Made by a program: the position numbers and the translations under genes. DNA of 64,000 nt from Actinomycetes bacterium (GTDB lineage Bacteria > Actinomycetota > Actinomycetes > Mycobacteriales > Mycobacteriaceae), in assembly GCA_023418505.1 (NCBI GenBank), contig JAEZZR010000001.1, positions 316,353 through 380,352 on the forward strand, read 5' to 3'. The notes under the pieces are model-generated. The model saw only the letters and a list, made by a program, of their open reading frames with translations, searched no databases and was not told where the DNA came from. The number at the start of each line of letters is the position of its first letter. Within the stretch, counting starts at the first letter, position 1. Shown here one piece after another: positions 36,333-44,480 of the stretch.

Positions 36333-36441
36333 TTGCTTAACAGCAAGAGACGCACCACACTTTTGTGTGCAACGTTTTGGTGTGTTCTTTTGCAAGCAAC
36401 GTACTCGTCAATAGGTCAGCACGAAGGAAGTGACACCAGAT

Positions 36442-37737
36442 ATGTCGAACGTCGGCAAGGCACGTACCGCCGCAGAAATCCAGAAGGACTGGGACGAAAA
36501 CCCACGCTGGGAAGGCATCACCCGCGATTACACCGCAGAGCAGGTTGCTGAACTGCAGGGCACTGTTGTCGAAGAGAACACCCTGGCAAAGCGCGGCGCC
36601 GAAATCCTATGGGAAGGCGTCAACGTAGATGACGATTCCTACATCAACGCCCTAGGCGCTCTGACCGGCAACATGGCCGTACAGCAGGCTCGCGCTGGCC
36701 TACGCGCTGTATACCTGTCCGGTTGGCAGGTTGCAGGTGACGCAAACCTCTCCGGCCACACCTACCCAGACCAGTCGCTGTACCCAGCAAACTCGGTTCC
36801 TGCAGTTGTGCGCCGCATCAACAACGCACTGCTTCGTGCAGACGAAATTGCTCGCATCGAAGGCGACACCTCGGTTGACAACTGGTTGCTACCAATCGTT
36901 GCAGACGGTGAAGCAGGCTTCGGTGGCGCTCTGAACGTTTACGAACTTCAGAAGGCTATGATCCAGGCTGGTGCTGCAGGTACCCACTGGGAAGACCAGC
37001 TGGCTTCCGAAAAGAAGTGTGGTCACCTGGGCGGCAAGGTGCTGATCCCAACCCAGCAGCACATCCGTACCCTAACCTCTGCTCGCCTGGCAGCAGACGT
37101 GGCAAACACCCCAACCGTGATCATTGCTCGCACCGACGCTGAAGCAGCTACCCTGATCACCTCCGATGTTGATGAGCGCGACCAGAAGTTCATCACCGGC
37201 GACCGCACCTCCGAGGGCTTCTACCACGTGAAGAATGGCTTGGAGCCATGCATCGACCGTGCAAAGTCCTACGCTCCATACGCAGACATGATCTGGATGG
37301 AGACCGGCACCCCAGACCTCGAGCTGGCTAAGAAGTTCGCTGAGGGCGTTAAGTCTGAATTCCCAGACCAGCTGCTGGCTTACAACTGCTCCCCATCGTT
37401 CAACTGGTCCGCACACCTGGACAAGGACGAGATCGCTAAGTTCCAGAACGAACTGGGCAAGATGGGCTTCAAGTTCCAGTTCATCACCCTGGCTGGCTTC
37501 CACGCCCTGAACCACGGCATGTTCGACCTGGCATACGGCTACGCTCGCGAGCAGATGACCGCATTCGTCGAGCTGCAGAACCGCGAGTTCGAATCCGCCA
37601 AGGAGCGCGGCTTCACCGCTGTGAAGCACCAGCGCGAAGTTGGTGCAGGCTACTTCGACAAGATCGCCACCACCGTCGACCCGAACTCCTCCACCACCGC
37701 TCTGAAGGGCTCCACCGAGGAAGGCCAGTTCCACTAG
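36442..37737 (+). CDS. aceA: Isocitrate lyase
   Basis: 431 residues, short bacterial form. It cleaves isocitrate to succinate and glyoxylate, feeding both sdhCAB and glcB encoded nearby. Catalytic cysteine C193 in KKCGHLGGKVLIP; ARTDAEAATLI and NCSPSFNWSAHLD are family signatures. ATG at 36442, behind GAAGGAAG; the GTG at 36430 overlaps that site and is rejected. Codon use is strongly biased to C-ending codons, as in highly expressed genes. Confidence 0.96.
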   Translation: MSNVGKARTAAEIQKDWDENPRWEGITRDYTAEQVAELQGTVVEENTLAKRGAEILWEGVNVDDDSYINALGALTGNMAVQQARAGLRAVYLSGWQVAGDANLSGHTYPDQSLYPANSVPAVVRRINNALLRADEIARIEGDTSVDNWLLPIVADGEAGFGGALNVYELQKAMIQAGAAGTHWEDQLASEKKCGHLGGKVLIPTQQHIRTLTSARLAADVANTPTVIIARTDAEAATLITSDVDERDQKFITGDRTSEGFYHVKNGLEPCIDRAKSYAPYADMIWMETGTPDLELAKKFAEGVKSEFPDQLLAYNCSPSFNWSAHLDKDEIAKFQNELGKMGFKFQFITLAGFHALNHGMFDLAYGYAREQMTAFVELQNREFESAKERGFTAVKHQREVGAGYFDKIATTVDPNSSTTALKGSTEEGQFH

Positions 37738-37798
37738 GATCTGACCATTAGGATCTGCCTTTAACGGACAAGGATTTGTCCTTATCGGATAGCAAAAT

Positions 37799-37834
37799 GC
37801 TCCCGCCAAGAAAATCTTGGTGGGAGCGTTTTTA
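37799..37834 (+). terminator. aceA intrinsic terminator
   Basis: GCTCCCGCCAAG-AAAAT-CTTGGTGGGAGC, a 12-bp stem with one G-T pair, followed by GTTTTTA. It lies between aceA and the convergent DoxX-like gene. Confidence 0.9.
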
Positions 37835-37850
37835 TGTTTGCTGCTAGTTA

Positions 37851-38249
37851 TTACTTCGACAGCAGCAAGGAAACACCAGTACCTAGCAGCCAGGAATCCT
37901 TAGCCAAGGCCATGCCGTTTTCGGATGGTGCTACGGAACCTTCCTGCGTCATACCTGGGGTGCGCAGGTACATGTTCATAAAGCCAGCACCGAAGCCAGT
38001 TAGTGCTAGACCAGCCAACTTGTTCGGCACGAATGGAGTAAGCAGCGCTGCGGCGGTAGCAATCTCTGCGGTAGACAGCAGCTTGGTGAAGGTCTCTGGC
38101 GAGAGCTTCTTTACCTGTGGCAGCGAAGCTGCTGCGAATTCTTGTAATCCCTTTGCGGTTTCGCTATCTGCCTTGCGCTTGTTCAAGCCGGAGTAAAGGA
38201 AGAATGCGCCTGGGAAGAAGCGTGCTGCGTAAGTGGCTGGGGTGGTCAT
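37851..38249 (-). CDS. DoxX-like membrane protein
   Basis: 132 residues, four hydrophobic segments. RFFPGAFFLYSGLNK at the N-terminus fits the DoxX family (ARxxxGxxFLxxGxxK). Relatives are linked to redox stress or thiosulphate metabolism; role here unknown. ATG at 38249 with a GAGAGGA site. The promoter appears to lie upstream of a terminator-like hairpin (38268-38316), under a palindrome at 38334-38351. Confidence 0.75.
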   Translation of the reverse strand: MTTPATYAARFFPGAFFLYSGLNKRKADSETAKGLQEFAAASLPQVKKLSPETFTKLLSTAEIATAAALLTPFVPNKLAGLALTGFGAGFMNMYLRTPGMTQEGSVAPSENGMALAKDSWLLGTGVSLLLSK

Positions 38250-38267
38250 TTTTGATGTCCTCTCGGT

Positions 38268-38316
38268 AAATAAAAAAATCGGCACCCAAATTGCACTGAA
38301 TGCAACTTGGATGCCT
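38268..38316 (-). terminator. lpd terminator, 18 bases before the doxX start
   Basis: Read on the minus strand, GGCATCCAAGTTGCA pairs with TGCAATTTGGGTGCC around a short loop and is followed by GATTTTTTTATTT, a classic intrinsic terminator. It ends the lpd message but also falls inside the likely 5' leader of the DoxX-like gene. Confidence 0.8.
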
Positions 38317-38333
38317 TTAACCTTAACTCCGCC

Positions 38334-38351
38334 TAGTTGATATGTCAACTA
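38334..38351. promoter_or_regulatory. Palindromic operator in the doxX promoter
   Basis: TAGTTGA-TATG-TCAACTA has perfect 7-base arms of the TTGA-N4-TCAA type used by MarR-family regulators. Its minus strand supplies a perfect TTGACA (38348-38343), with TAAGGT 17 bases on (38325-38320), so it covers the -35 of a doxX promoter. Confidence 0.5.
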
Positions 38352-38370
38352 ACTTACGGTGGGTGCAAAT

Positions 38371-39786
38371 TTACAGGTTGATCATCTGCCCCTTAATGCC
38401 TTCGGCTGCTTCCTTCATAGCCTCAGACATCGTTGGGTGAATGTGCACCGCACGGCCGATTTCTTCACTGGTCAGCTCGTACTTCTGCGCCAATACCAGC
38501 TGTGGCATCAGTTCAGAGACGTTCGCACCAACCATGTGGCCACCGAGCAGTTCGCCGTATTCTGCATCAGCAATCAGCTTCACAAAGCCAGCTGCTTCAG
38601 CCAGACCTTGCGCCTTGCCGTTAGCAGAGAATGGGAAGGTAGAAACCTTAATCTCTCGATCGTTTTCTTCTGCCCACTTCTTTGCCTGAGCCTCGGTCTT
38701 ACCGAAGGAAGCCACCTGTGGGTTGCAGAACGTAGCACGAGGCATCATGTTGTAGTCCTCGATCACATCGTGTTCGTGGCCAGCCATATGCTCAGCAGCA
38801 ATTACACCTTGAGCTTCTGCCACGTGTGCTAGCTGCAGCTTCATCGTGACGTCGCCAATGGCGTAGATGCCATCAACATTGGTCTGCATGTTCTCGTCGA
38901 TCACGATCTCGCCACGCTCGCCAAGTTTCACCCCAGCGTCGTCAAGCCCAAGACCTTCAGTACGAGGAGCAAAGCCAATAGAGACCATCACGCGGTCAAC
39001 GGTAAGGGTCTGCTCTTTACCGCCGTTCTTGGATTCCACCTTGACCTCGACGGAGTCGCCGTTGTCCTTAATAGAGGTGGTCTTGTGCCCGGTCATCAGC
39101 TTCACGCCAAGCTTCTTGTATTCCTTGGCAATCGCCTTAGAAACATCTGCGTCTTCGTTTGGCAGGACGTTGTCCAAGAACTCAACGATGGTGACGTCTA
39201 CACCGTAATTAGCCAGCACATAAGCAAACTCCATGCCGATTGCACCAGCGCCGACAATCACCATGGAATCTGGCAGATCATCAGACAAGATCTGCTCTTC
39301 GTAAGAAACGATGTTGCCACCGAGCTCCACGCCAGGCAGCGACTTCACTACGGAACCAGTTGCAATAATGGCGTTGTCAAAGGTCAGCTCAGTTCCCTCG
39401 TCGTCGCCATCAACTACCTTGATGGTCTTGCTATCGGTGAACTGTCCGCGACCGTTAACTTCGTCAATCTTGTTCTTCTTCATCAGGTAATGCACGCCCT
39501 TGACGATGCCCGCAGACACCTTCCGCGAGCGGTCGTGCGCCGCTGCGAAATCAAAGGAAACATCACCGGAGATACCAAACGTCTTCGCCTGATGGTTAAA
39601 GATATGCGCCACTTCAGCGTTCTTTAACAGCGATTTGGACGGAATGCAGCCCACATTCAAGCAGACACCGCCCCAGTATTTTGGTTCCACCACAGCGGTC
39701 TTTAAACCCAACTGTGAAGCACGGATTGCGGCGACGTACCCACCAGGGCCTGCGCCAAGAACTACGAGATCATAATGTTTAGCCAC
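38371..39786 (-). CDS. lpd: Dihydrolipoyl dehydrogenase
   Basis: 471 residues, E3 of the pyruvate and 2-oxoglutarate dehydrogenase complexes. FAD motif LVVLGAGPGGYVAA (7-20), redox disulphide C42/C47 in GGVCLNVGCIPSK, NAD motif VIVGAGAIGMEFAYVL-like near 178, and the C-terminal HIHPTMSEAMKEAAEG with the catalytic His-Glu pair. GTG start at 39786. In C. glutamicum lpd lies next to ramB and sdhCAB; here other genes fill that gap. Confidence 0.95.
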   Translation of the reverse strand: MAKHYDLVVLGAGPGGYVAAIRASQLGLKTAVVEPKYWGGVCLNVGCIPSKSLLKNAEVAHIFNHQAKTFGISGDVSFDFAAAHDRSRKVSAGIVKGVHYLMKKNKIDEVNGRGQFTDSKTIKVVDGDDEGTELTFDNAIIATGSVVKSLPGVELGGNIVSYEEQILSDDLPDSMVIVGAGAIGMEFAYVLANYGVDVTIVEFLDNVLPNEDADVSKAIAKEYKKLGVKLMTGHKTTSIKDNGDSVEVKVESKNGGKEQTLTVDRVMVSIGFAPRTEGLGLDDAGVKLGERGEIVIDENMQTNVDGIYAIGDVTMKLQLAHVAEAQGVIAAEHMAGHEHDVIEDYNMMPRATFCNPQVASFGKTEAQAKKWAEENDREIKVSTFPFSANGKAQGLAEAAGFVKLIADAEYGELLGGHMVGANVSELMPQLVLAQKYELTSEEIGRAVHIHPTMSEAMKEAAEGIKGQMINL

Positions 39787-39861
39787 GGTCTCTACACTAC
39801 TTACCTATACCGAAACGTTCACTATTGGCACCTTTTTAACGGCGCGTAGAATCTACTGATC

Positions 39862-41088
39862 ATGAAATGGCTCTCCCTTGCAACAGTGATTGCTGCTGCT
39901 GGAAGTTTCGCGATTCTTCTGCTGTCCGCGTGGACACTTGGCATGGAGGTCAACGTCCAGTTCACCGCGTATTGGGGCATGTTTTTTGCTCTCACCGGGG
40001 TTCTTGGTGGGTTAATGCAGGAAACCACACGCGCGGTAGGAGCTCGCGACGCTGGTAAGCGCACTGTTGCTTCGGGAGCTCGACCAATCATGGTGGCCTT
40101 GGCCGTCGGTGCGATCACATTCGCCGTACTTGCCGTTACTGGTCCGATTTGGGCACCGCGAGTATTGGACGGCAACGAGGTTGCCGGCACATTACTTATG
40201 GCCGGTGGCCTGGGCTTATACGCCATCCAAGCCACAGTTTCGGGCTTGCTCAGCGCCCGAAAGCTCTGGAGCCACTATGCCAGCCTGATTATCGTCGACA
40301 TCTTAATCCGCGTCGTTCCTGCCGTATTGGCATATCTGTTCGGCTGGGGGTTGGTGGCCTGGCTGGTAATCACAATGATCGGCACCATCAGTTGGCTGTT
40401 GTTGGTTGCGGTATCTCCGGCAACGCGCGAGGTGCTCCTCCTTAGCGCCGACGTTCCTACCCGCCGCTTCGTCAGGTTGATGTTCACCGCAATGTGGGCA
40501 TCAGGTGCGTCTGCTGTGCTGGTTACCGGCTTCCCGACCTTAATTAAATTAGCTAACGACGCCGCCTCCGCCGACACTTCCGCCCTTACCGCAGTGGCAA
40601 CGGTTACCGCCGGTGGTGTGATCTACGCGGTCACGCTGACGCGTGCCCCTCTGTTAATGCCGCTAGAGAAATTCCAGAATGCGATCATCGTCCACTTCGT
40701 TCACAACGCAAACCAGCCGCTGAAGGCTCTAGCAAAACCCCTTGGCGCTTTAGTGGCTTTCGGCGCTGTGGGTGCTGCGCTCGCCTGGTTGATCGGCCCG
40801 TTCATCATCCGCGCGATCCTAGCTCCCGAGTACTTCGTGCCGGGCAATATTCTGGCGGGATTAACCTTGGCTGCCACTGCTACGGCAGTGCTGATGGTCA
40901 CGGGCGCAGTTACCTTAGCCGTCGGAAAGCACCGTTTCTATATGTTGGGCTGGGTGCTAGCCACCATCGTGGCCACTGCGATCCTGTTCATCCCGGGCAA
41001 TCTGGCGATTCGTACCATCGCGGCGCTGTTGAGTGGTTCTGCACTTGGTATCGCGACACACCTGCGCGCCCTCAACGCCCTGAAATAG
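39862..41088 (+). CDS. Polysaccharide/lipid flippase-like membrane protein
   Basis: 408 residues with about 12 predicted membrane helices and no soluble domain, resembling MOP-superfamily polysaccharide exporters (Wzx-like). It precedes two glycosyltransferase genes and a DUF2304 gene, which points to cell-wall glycan or lipid-linked sugar export. TAGAAT -10 at 39847-39852 is nine bases from the ATG and there is no ribosome site, so it is probably leaderless. Confidence 0.75.
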   Translation: MKWLSLATVIAAAGSFAILLLSAWTLGMEVNVQFTAYWGMFFALTGVLGGLMQETTRAVGARDAGKRTVASGARPIMVALAVGAITFAVLAVTGPIWAPRVLDGNEVAGTLLMAGGLGLYAIQATVSGLLSARKLWSHYASLIIVDILIRVVPAVLAYLFGWGLVAWLVITMIGTISWLLLVAVSPATREVLLLSADVPTRRFVRLMFTAMWASGASAVLVTGFPTLIKLANDAASADTSALTAVATVTAGGVIYAVTLTRAPLLMPLEKFQNAIIVHFVHNANQPLKALAKPLGALVAFGAVGAALAWLIGPFIIRAILAPEYFVPGNILAGLTLAATATAVLMVTGAVTLAVGKHRFYMLGWVLATIVATAILFIPGNLAIRTIAALLSGSALGIATHLRALNALK

Positions 41089-41163
41089 CCGCCCGGGAAT
41101 AACAGCACTGAAATAGCACGCGAAACGCACCGCGCACACAGCTGCTGATTACACTTAACTCTC

Positions 41164-42027
41164 ATGGAATCTGAGCTGCCCACCGCTACAGACATCACCG
41201 TCCTAATGACCGTGTACCACCGCGCCAACCCGGAAGCCTTCGCGCAGGCGTTGGAGAGTGTGTTTGCGCAGCAACTGCCTGCTCAAGAAATTGTGCTGGT
41301 TGCAGATGGGTTATTAACGCAAGAGCTTGACGACGTCATTGCACGCGCCACCGAACGCTGCCAAAGCCCCGAGACCCCAAAGTTCACCGTGCTACGCCGG
41401 ACGCGCAATCAGGGTGCTGGCCTCGCCGCTGCCGCTGGACTGGCTGCGGTACGCACCGGCTGGATTGCTCGCCTCGATGCCGATGACATCGCCGAGCCCG
41501 ATCGCTTTGCCAAACAGTGGCAAGCCATTGTCGAGGCGGATCAAGCTGGCCAGCCTGTGGATGTGGTGGGCTCGGCTTTAGCCGAATTTACTTCGGCCGA
41601 CGAAGATCACATCACCGGTATTCGTCGTTTGCCAGAAACACACGAAGAAATTGCGCGGTATGCGTTGATTAATAGCCCGGTCAATCATCCCTCGGTGATG
41701 CTGCGTACTGCCGCGATTAAGCGCGTGGGCGGCTACCGCCACTTCCCCTATTTAGAGGACTACGACCTCTGGCTGCGGCTGCTCGCCGATGGCGGACGCT
41801 TCTACAATGCCCCGGAAGCACTCACGCGATTCCGCACCGATGGGATGTTGCAACGTCGTAAAGCACCGGGCATTACGAAATCAGAATGGCGTCTGCAACG
41901 GTTGATGGTGCAGTTGGGGTTAGTTTCGTGGCCACGGGCAGTTGCGAATTTCCTGGTGCGTAGTGCGTATCGGATGCTGCCGACGCGAGTGCTTCAAAAC
42001 ACCTATCGCAGGTTATTCATCCGCTAG
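41164..42027 (+). CDS. Glycosyltransferase family 2 protein
   Basis: 287 residues, GT-A fold: ITVLMTVYHRANPEAFAQAL at the N-terminus, the metal-binding DxD in ARLDADDIAEPDRF near 105, and acceptor-side LEDYDLWLRLLADG near 200. Inverting nucleotide-sugar transferase; sugar and acceptor unknown. TACACT -10 at 41150-41155 is eight bases from the ATG with no ribosome site: leaderless. Probably works with the flippase-like protein on envelope glycans. Confidence 0.85.
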   Translation: MESELPTATDITVLMTVYHRANPEAFAQALESVFAQQLPAQEIVLVADGLLTQELDDVIARATERCQSPETPKFTVLRRTRNQGAGLAAAAGLAAVRTGWIARLDADDIAEPDRFAKQWQAIVEADQAGQPVDVVGSALAEFTSADEDHITGIRRLPETHEEIARYALINSPVNHPSVMLRTAAIKRVGGYRHFPYLEDYDLWLRLLADGGRFYNAPEALTRFRTDGMLQRRKAPGITKSEWRLQRLMVQLGLVSWPRAVANFLVRSAYRMLPTRVLQNTYRRLFIR

Positions 42028-42057
42028 GCGCGCTAGTCCGCTAAGGTATGGCTTATT

Positions 42058-42753
42058 ATGAGTGAGGATTTCACAGATACCTGGCTGATTGTGCCTTGTT
42101 ATAACGAGGCCACAGTCATTCGGGAAGTGCTGGAAAACGCGCGCGAGACGTTTCCCAATATTGTGGCGGTCAACGATGGCTCGCAGGATGGTTCCGGCAT
42201 GCAGATTCACACTGCAGGGGCACATTTGGTGAATCATCCGGTGAACCTAGGCCAGGGCGCTGCGATCCAAACCGGGGTGGAATATGCACGCAAACAGCCG
42301 GGTGCGAAGTACTTCGTCACTTTCGACGCCGATGGGCAGCACCAGGTGAAAGACGTTGTCGCAATGGTGCACCGCCTGCGCACCGAGCCTGTCGATATTG
42401 TGGTGGGCACGCGCTTCGGCCGTCCGAAATCCGACGACGATCAAGTGCCTTTTATCAAACGCGTAGTACTAAAAACCGTGGTGGCACTTTCGCCAACCAC
42501 GCGCAAGCTGGGGCTCACCGATGCGCATAATGGCTTGCGGGCTTTCAACTCCCGCGTGGCCTGGGATCTGAACCTGCGTATGAACGGCATGAGCCACGCC
42601 AGTGAATTTGTCTCTTTGATGGCATCCCAAGATTGGCGAGTATCCGAACAACCGGTAGACATCCTGTACACCGAATATTCATTGTCCAAGGGCCAATCGC
42701 TGTTTAATGGCGTGAATATTCTGTCGGATTCGTTTATCTCGAAGCGTCTGTGA
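42058..42753 (+). CDS. Glycosyltransferase family 2, polyprenyl-phosphate glycosyltransferase-like
   Basis: 231 residues: WLIVPCYNEATVIREVLENA, VAVNDGSQDGSG, FDADGQHQVKD (DxD) and VVGTRFGRPK. This is the short GT2 type related to dolichol/polyprenyl-phosphate mannosyl or glucosyl transferases, without its own membrane helices. The DUF2304 protein encoded six bases downstream could supply the membrane anchor. A 30-base gap to the preceding gene allows cotranscription. Confidence 0.85.
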   Translation: MSEDFTDTWLIVPCYNEATVIREVLENARETFPNIVAVNDGSQDGSGMQIHTAGAHLVNHPVNLGQGAAIQTGVEYARKQPGAKYFVTFDADGQHQVKDVVAMVHRLRTEPVDIVVGTRFGRPKSDDDQVPFIKRVVLKTVVALSPTTRKLGLTDAHNGLRAFNSRVAWDLNLRMNGMSHASEFVSLMASQDWRVSEQPVDILYTEYSLSKGQSLFNGVNILSDSFISKRL

Positions 42754-42759
42754 GGTTGA

Positions 42760-43131
42760 TTGATGACTACCTCAATTATCCAATTGATTTTATTGGCTGC
42801 AGTAGTGCTGCTGCTGTGGTTCTTTGTCAGCAATCGTCGTAAAGCACGCGCAAAAGCAGGCGTCAAACTGGGCTTTTTAGTATTTGTGGTCGCCTGCGTG
42901 TGGGCGATTGTGCGTCCCGACGATTTAACGGTGGTAGCAAACGCCATCGGCGTGAATCGTGGCTCTGATTTATTGCTCTACGCGTTGGTATTGGCGTTCT
43001 TCTTCACCACAGTTAGCGCCTACATCCGCTTCCGGGAACAAGAACTGCGCTATGCCCGGCTCGCTCGGGCGGTGGCACTGCAAACTGCGGTGCGCCCAGA
43101 AGATGACTACGTGGAGCCAGAGCCACGCTAG
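42760..43131 (+). CDS. DUF2304 membrane protein
   Basis: 123 residues, three hydrophobic segments (3-23, 36-52, 66-87) and a cytoplasmic C-terminal tail. DUF2304 proteins are usually encoded directly after a polyprenyl-phosphate GT2 gene, as here, and are thought to partner it in the membrane. Starts six bases after the GT2 stop, behind TGAGGTTG. Confidence 0.8.
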   Translation: MMTTSIIQLILLAAVVLLLWFFVSNRRKARAKAGVKLGFLVFVVACVWAIVRPDDLTVVANAIGVNRGSDLLLYALVLAFFFTTVSAYIRFREQELRYARLARAVALQTAVRPEDDYVEPEPR

Positions 43132-43180
43132 CGCTTTCGGGGATGGTGCATTCGGTTAGATGCGCTTTCGGGGATAGTGC
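43131..43180. repeat. 19-bp direct repeat just after the DUF2304 stop
   Basis: GCGCTTTCGGGGATGGTGC at 43131-43149 recurs at 43162-43180 with one change (A for G), period 31. The first copy begins in the stop codon. Intervening bases are TTCGG-like, suggesting a partial duplication. Confidence 0.85.
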
Positions 43181-43187
43181 GCCCGAG

Positions 43188-44480
43188 TTAGAAATCCTCT
43201 ACCTGCTGCGGCAGATCCTTCTTCGAGTTAATTGCCACAATCACCATGGTGATGGCTGCGATAACCATGCCGATGGCCAGCATCACTGGGTAGGTCAGCC
43301 ACGGGAAGGTCTGGTGGAACTTCGTTAGGATCGCTGGAAATGCGAACCCGATGTAGGTCAGTGCGTAGAAGATACCTGTTAGACCTGCCAGATCGCGACT
43401 ACCTGCGATGCGCTGCACCTCGTTGAGCCCTACAAACATCGACAAGCCGTAGCCCATTCCGAGCACAGTGGAAGCAACAAAGGCACTAAGTGGACTCTGA
43501 TGCCCTGCCATCCAGACAGCAAGTCCCATACCCACTAGCACTACACTCATCGCGATCAAGGTACCGCGAGCCGAATCATTAGACACCAGGCGCGGGCCGA
43601 CCTGCTGGCACAAGAAGCCAGCTCCCGCGGCTACCACTGTGATCACTCCGGAGAAGAAGATCGGATACGCCAACTGGTCTTGCATCAAGTTCGGGATGAT
43701 CGCATAGGCCACACCTGCAGCACCGAAAACCCACGGTGCTGCAATTGCTACCACCCAAATAAAGCGGTGGCGCGTCACCGATGGTGTCTTCAAGGATTCC
43801 CAGATAGATTCTTTCGGCTGCGCGGCGGCTTTATCTTTATCGTCAGCTTTGTCGCTTGGTTGTAGGCGTACCGACTGCCGGGTTTCTGGAACTAGCAAAA
43901 GCCCGAATAACAGTGGCACTGCAATTGCAATGTGCAGGAAGTAAATCAGTTGGCCAGGCAGTGGCAGGAATTGGGCACAGATACCGGCAATACCAGCACC
44001 AATACCGAATCCAGCGGTAAGCGCCATTGATTGACGTTTCGCTCCCGAGGTTGGTTTGGCCTTGTGGTCAAAGCGTCGCGTCGACAGCTCCTTTACCCAT
44101 GAACCACCCACGGCCATGGCAATGCCAACGCCGATGCCGGATAAAAAGCGGCCGAGCAGAATCAGCCCGGCGACGCTCTCCCCCACAGCAATAAAAGAAG
44201 AGCCGATGATGGAAAATACCGGTGCTGCCAGCATCACGCGTTTGCGGCCAATGCGGTCCGATAGCGGACCGGAAATCAACAACGATGGCGCAATGCCTAA
44301 GGCATAGACGAAAAACAGGAAGTCTACGAAGACTAAGGAGAGGTCTCCGTTGATCCTGTACATCACCATCAGAGGCGTGAACTGATTTCCGCCCCAAGCC
44401 ACAATGAAGACAGCTAGGGCAACAAATAGCCACATGGGAGCATTGCGCATTGCAGTTGGCGTTGCTGTTGCCTTTTCCAT
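43188..44480 (-). CDS. Major facilitator superfamily transporter
   Basis: 430 residues, 12 predicted membrane helices. Loop 2-3 signature GPLSDRIGRKRVM fits the MFS motif G-x3-D-R-x-G-R-R/K. A charged central loop holds SDKADDKDKAAAQPKE. Substrate not recognisable; drug and metabolite exporters share these features. ATG at 44480 (AAGGTAG upstream); an in-frame extension to 44576 is unlikely. It diverges from the MHS-family gene across a region full of C5/G5 blocks. Confidence 0.8.
   Translation of the reverse strand: MEKATATPTAMRNAPMWLFVALAVFIVAWGGNQFTPLMVMYRINGDLSLVFVDFLFFVYALGIAPSLLISGPLSDRIGRKRVMLAAPVFSIIGSSFIAVGESVAGLILLGRFLSGIGVGIAMAVGGSWVKELSTRRFDHKAKPTSGAKRQSMALTAGFGIGAGIAGICAQFLPLPGQLIYFLHIAIAVPLLFGLLLVPETRQSVRLQPSDKADDKDKAAAQPKESIWESLKTPSVTRHRFIWVVAIAAPWVFGAAGVAYAIIPNLMQDQLAYPIFFSGVITVVAAGAGFLCQQVGPRLVSNDSARGTLIAMSVVLVGMGLAVWMAGHQSPLSAFVASTVLGMGYGLSMFVGLNEVQRIAGSRDLAGLTGIFYALTYIGFAFPAILTKFHQTFPWLTYPVMLAIGMVIAAITMVIVAINSKKDLPQQVEDF

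Noticed and set aside
37072..37809. 245-codon minus-strand frame opposite aceA
   Set aside because: Shadow produced by the strong codon bias of aceA; no ribosome site.
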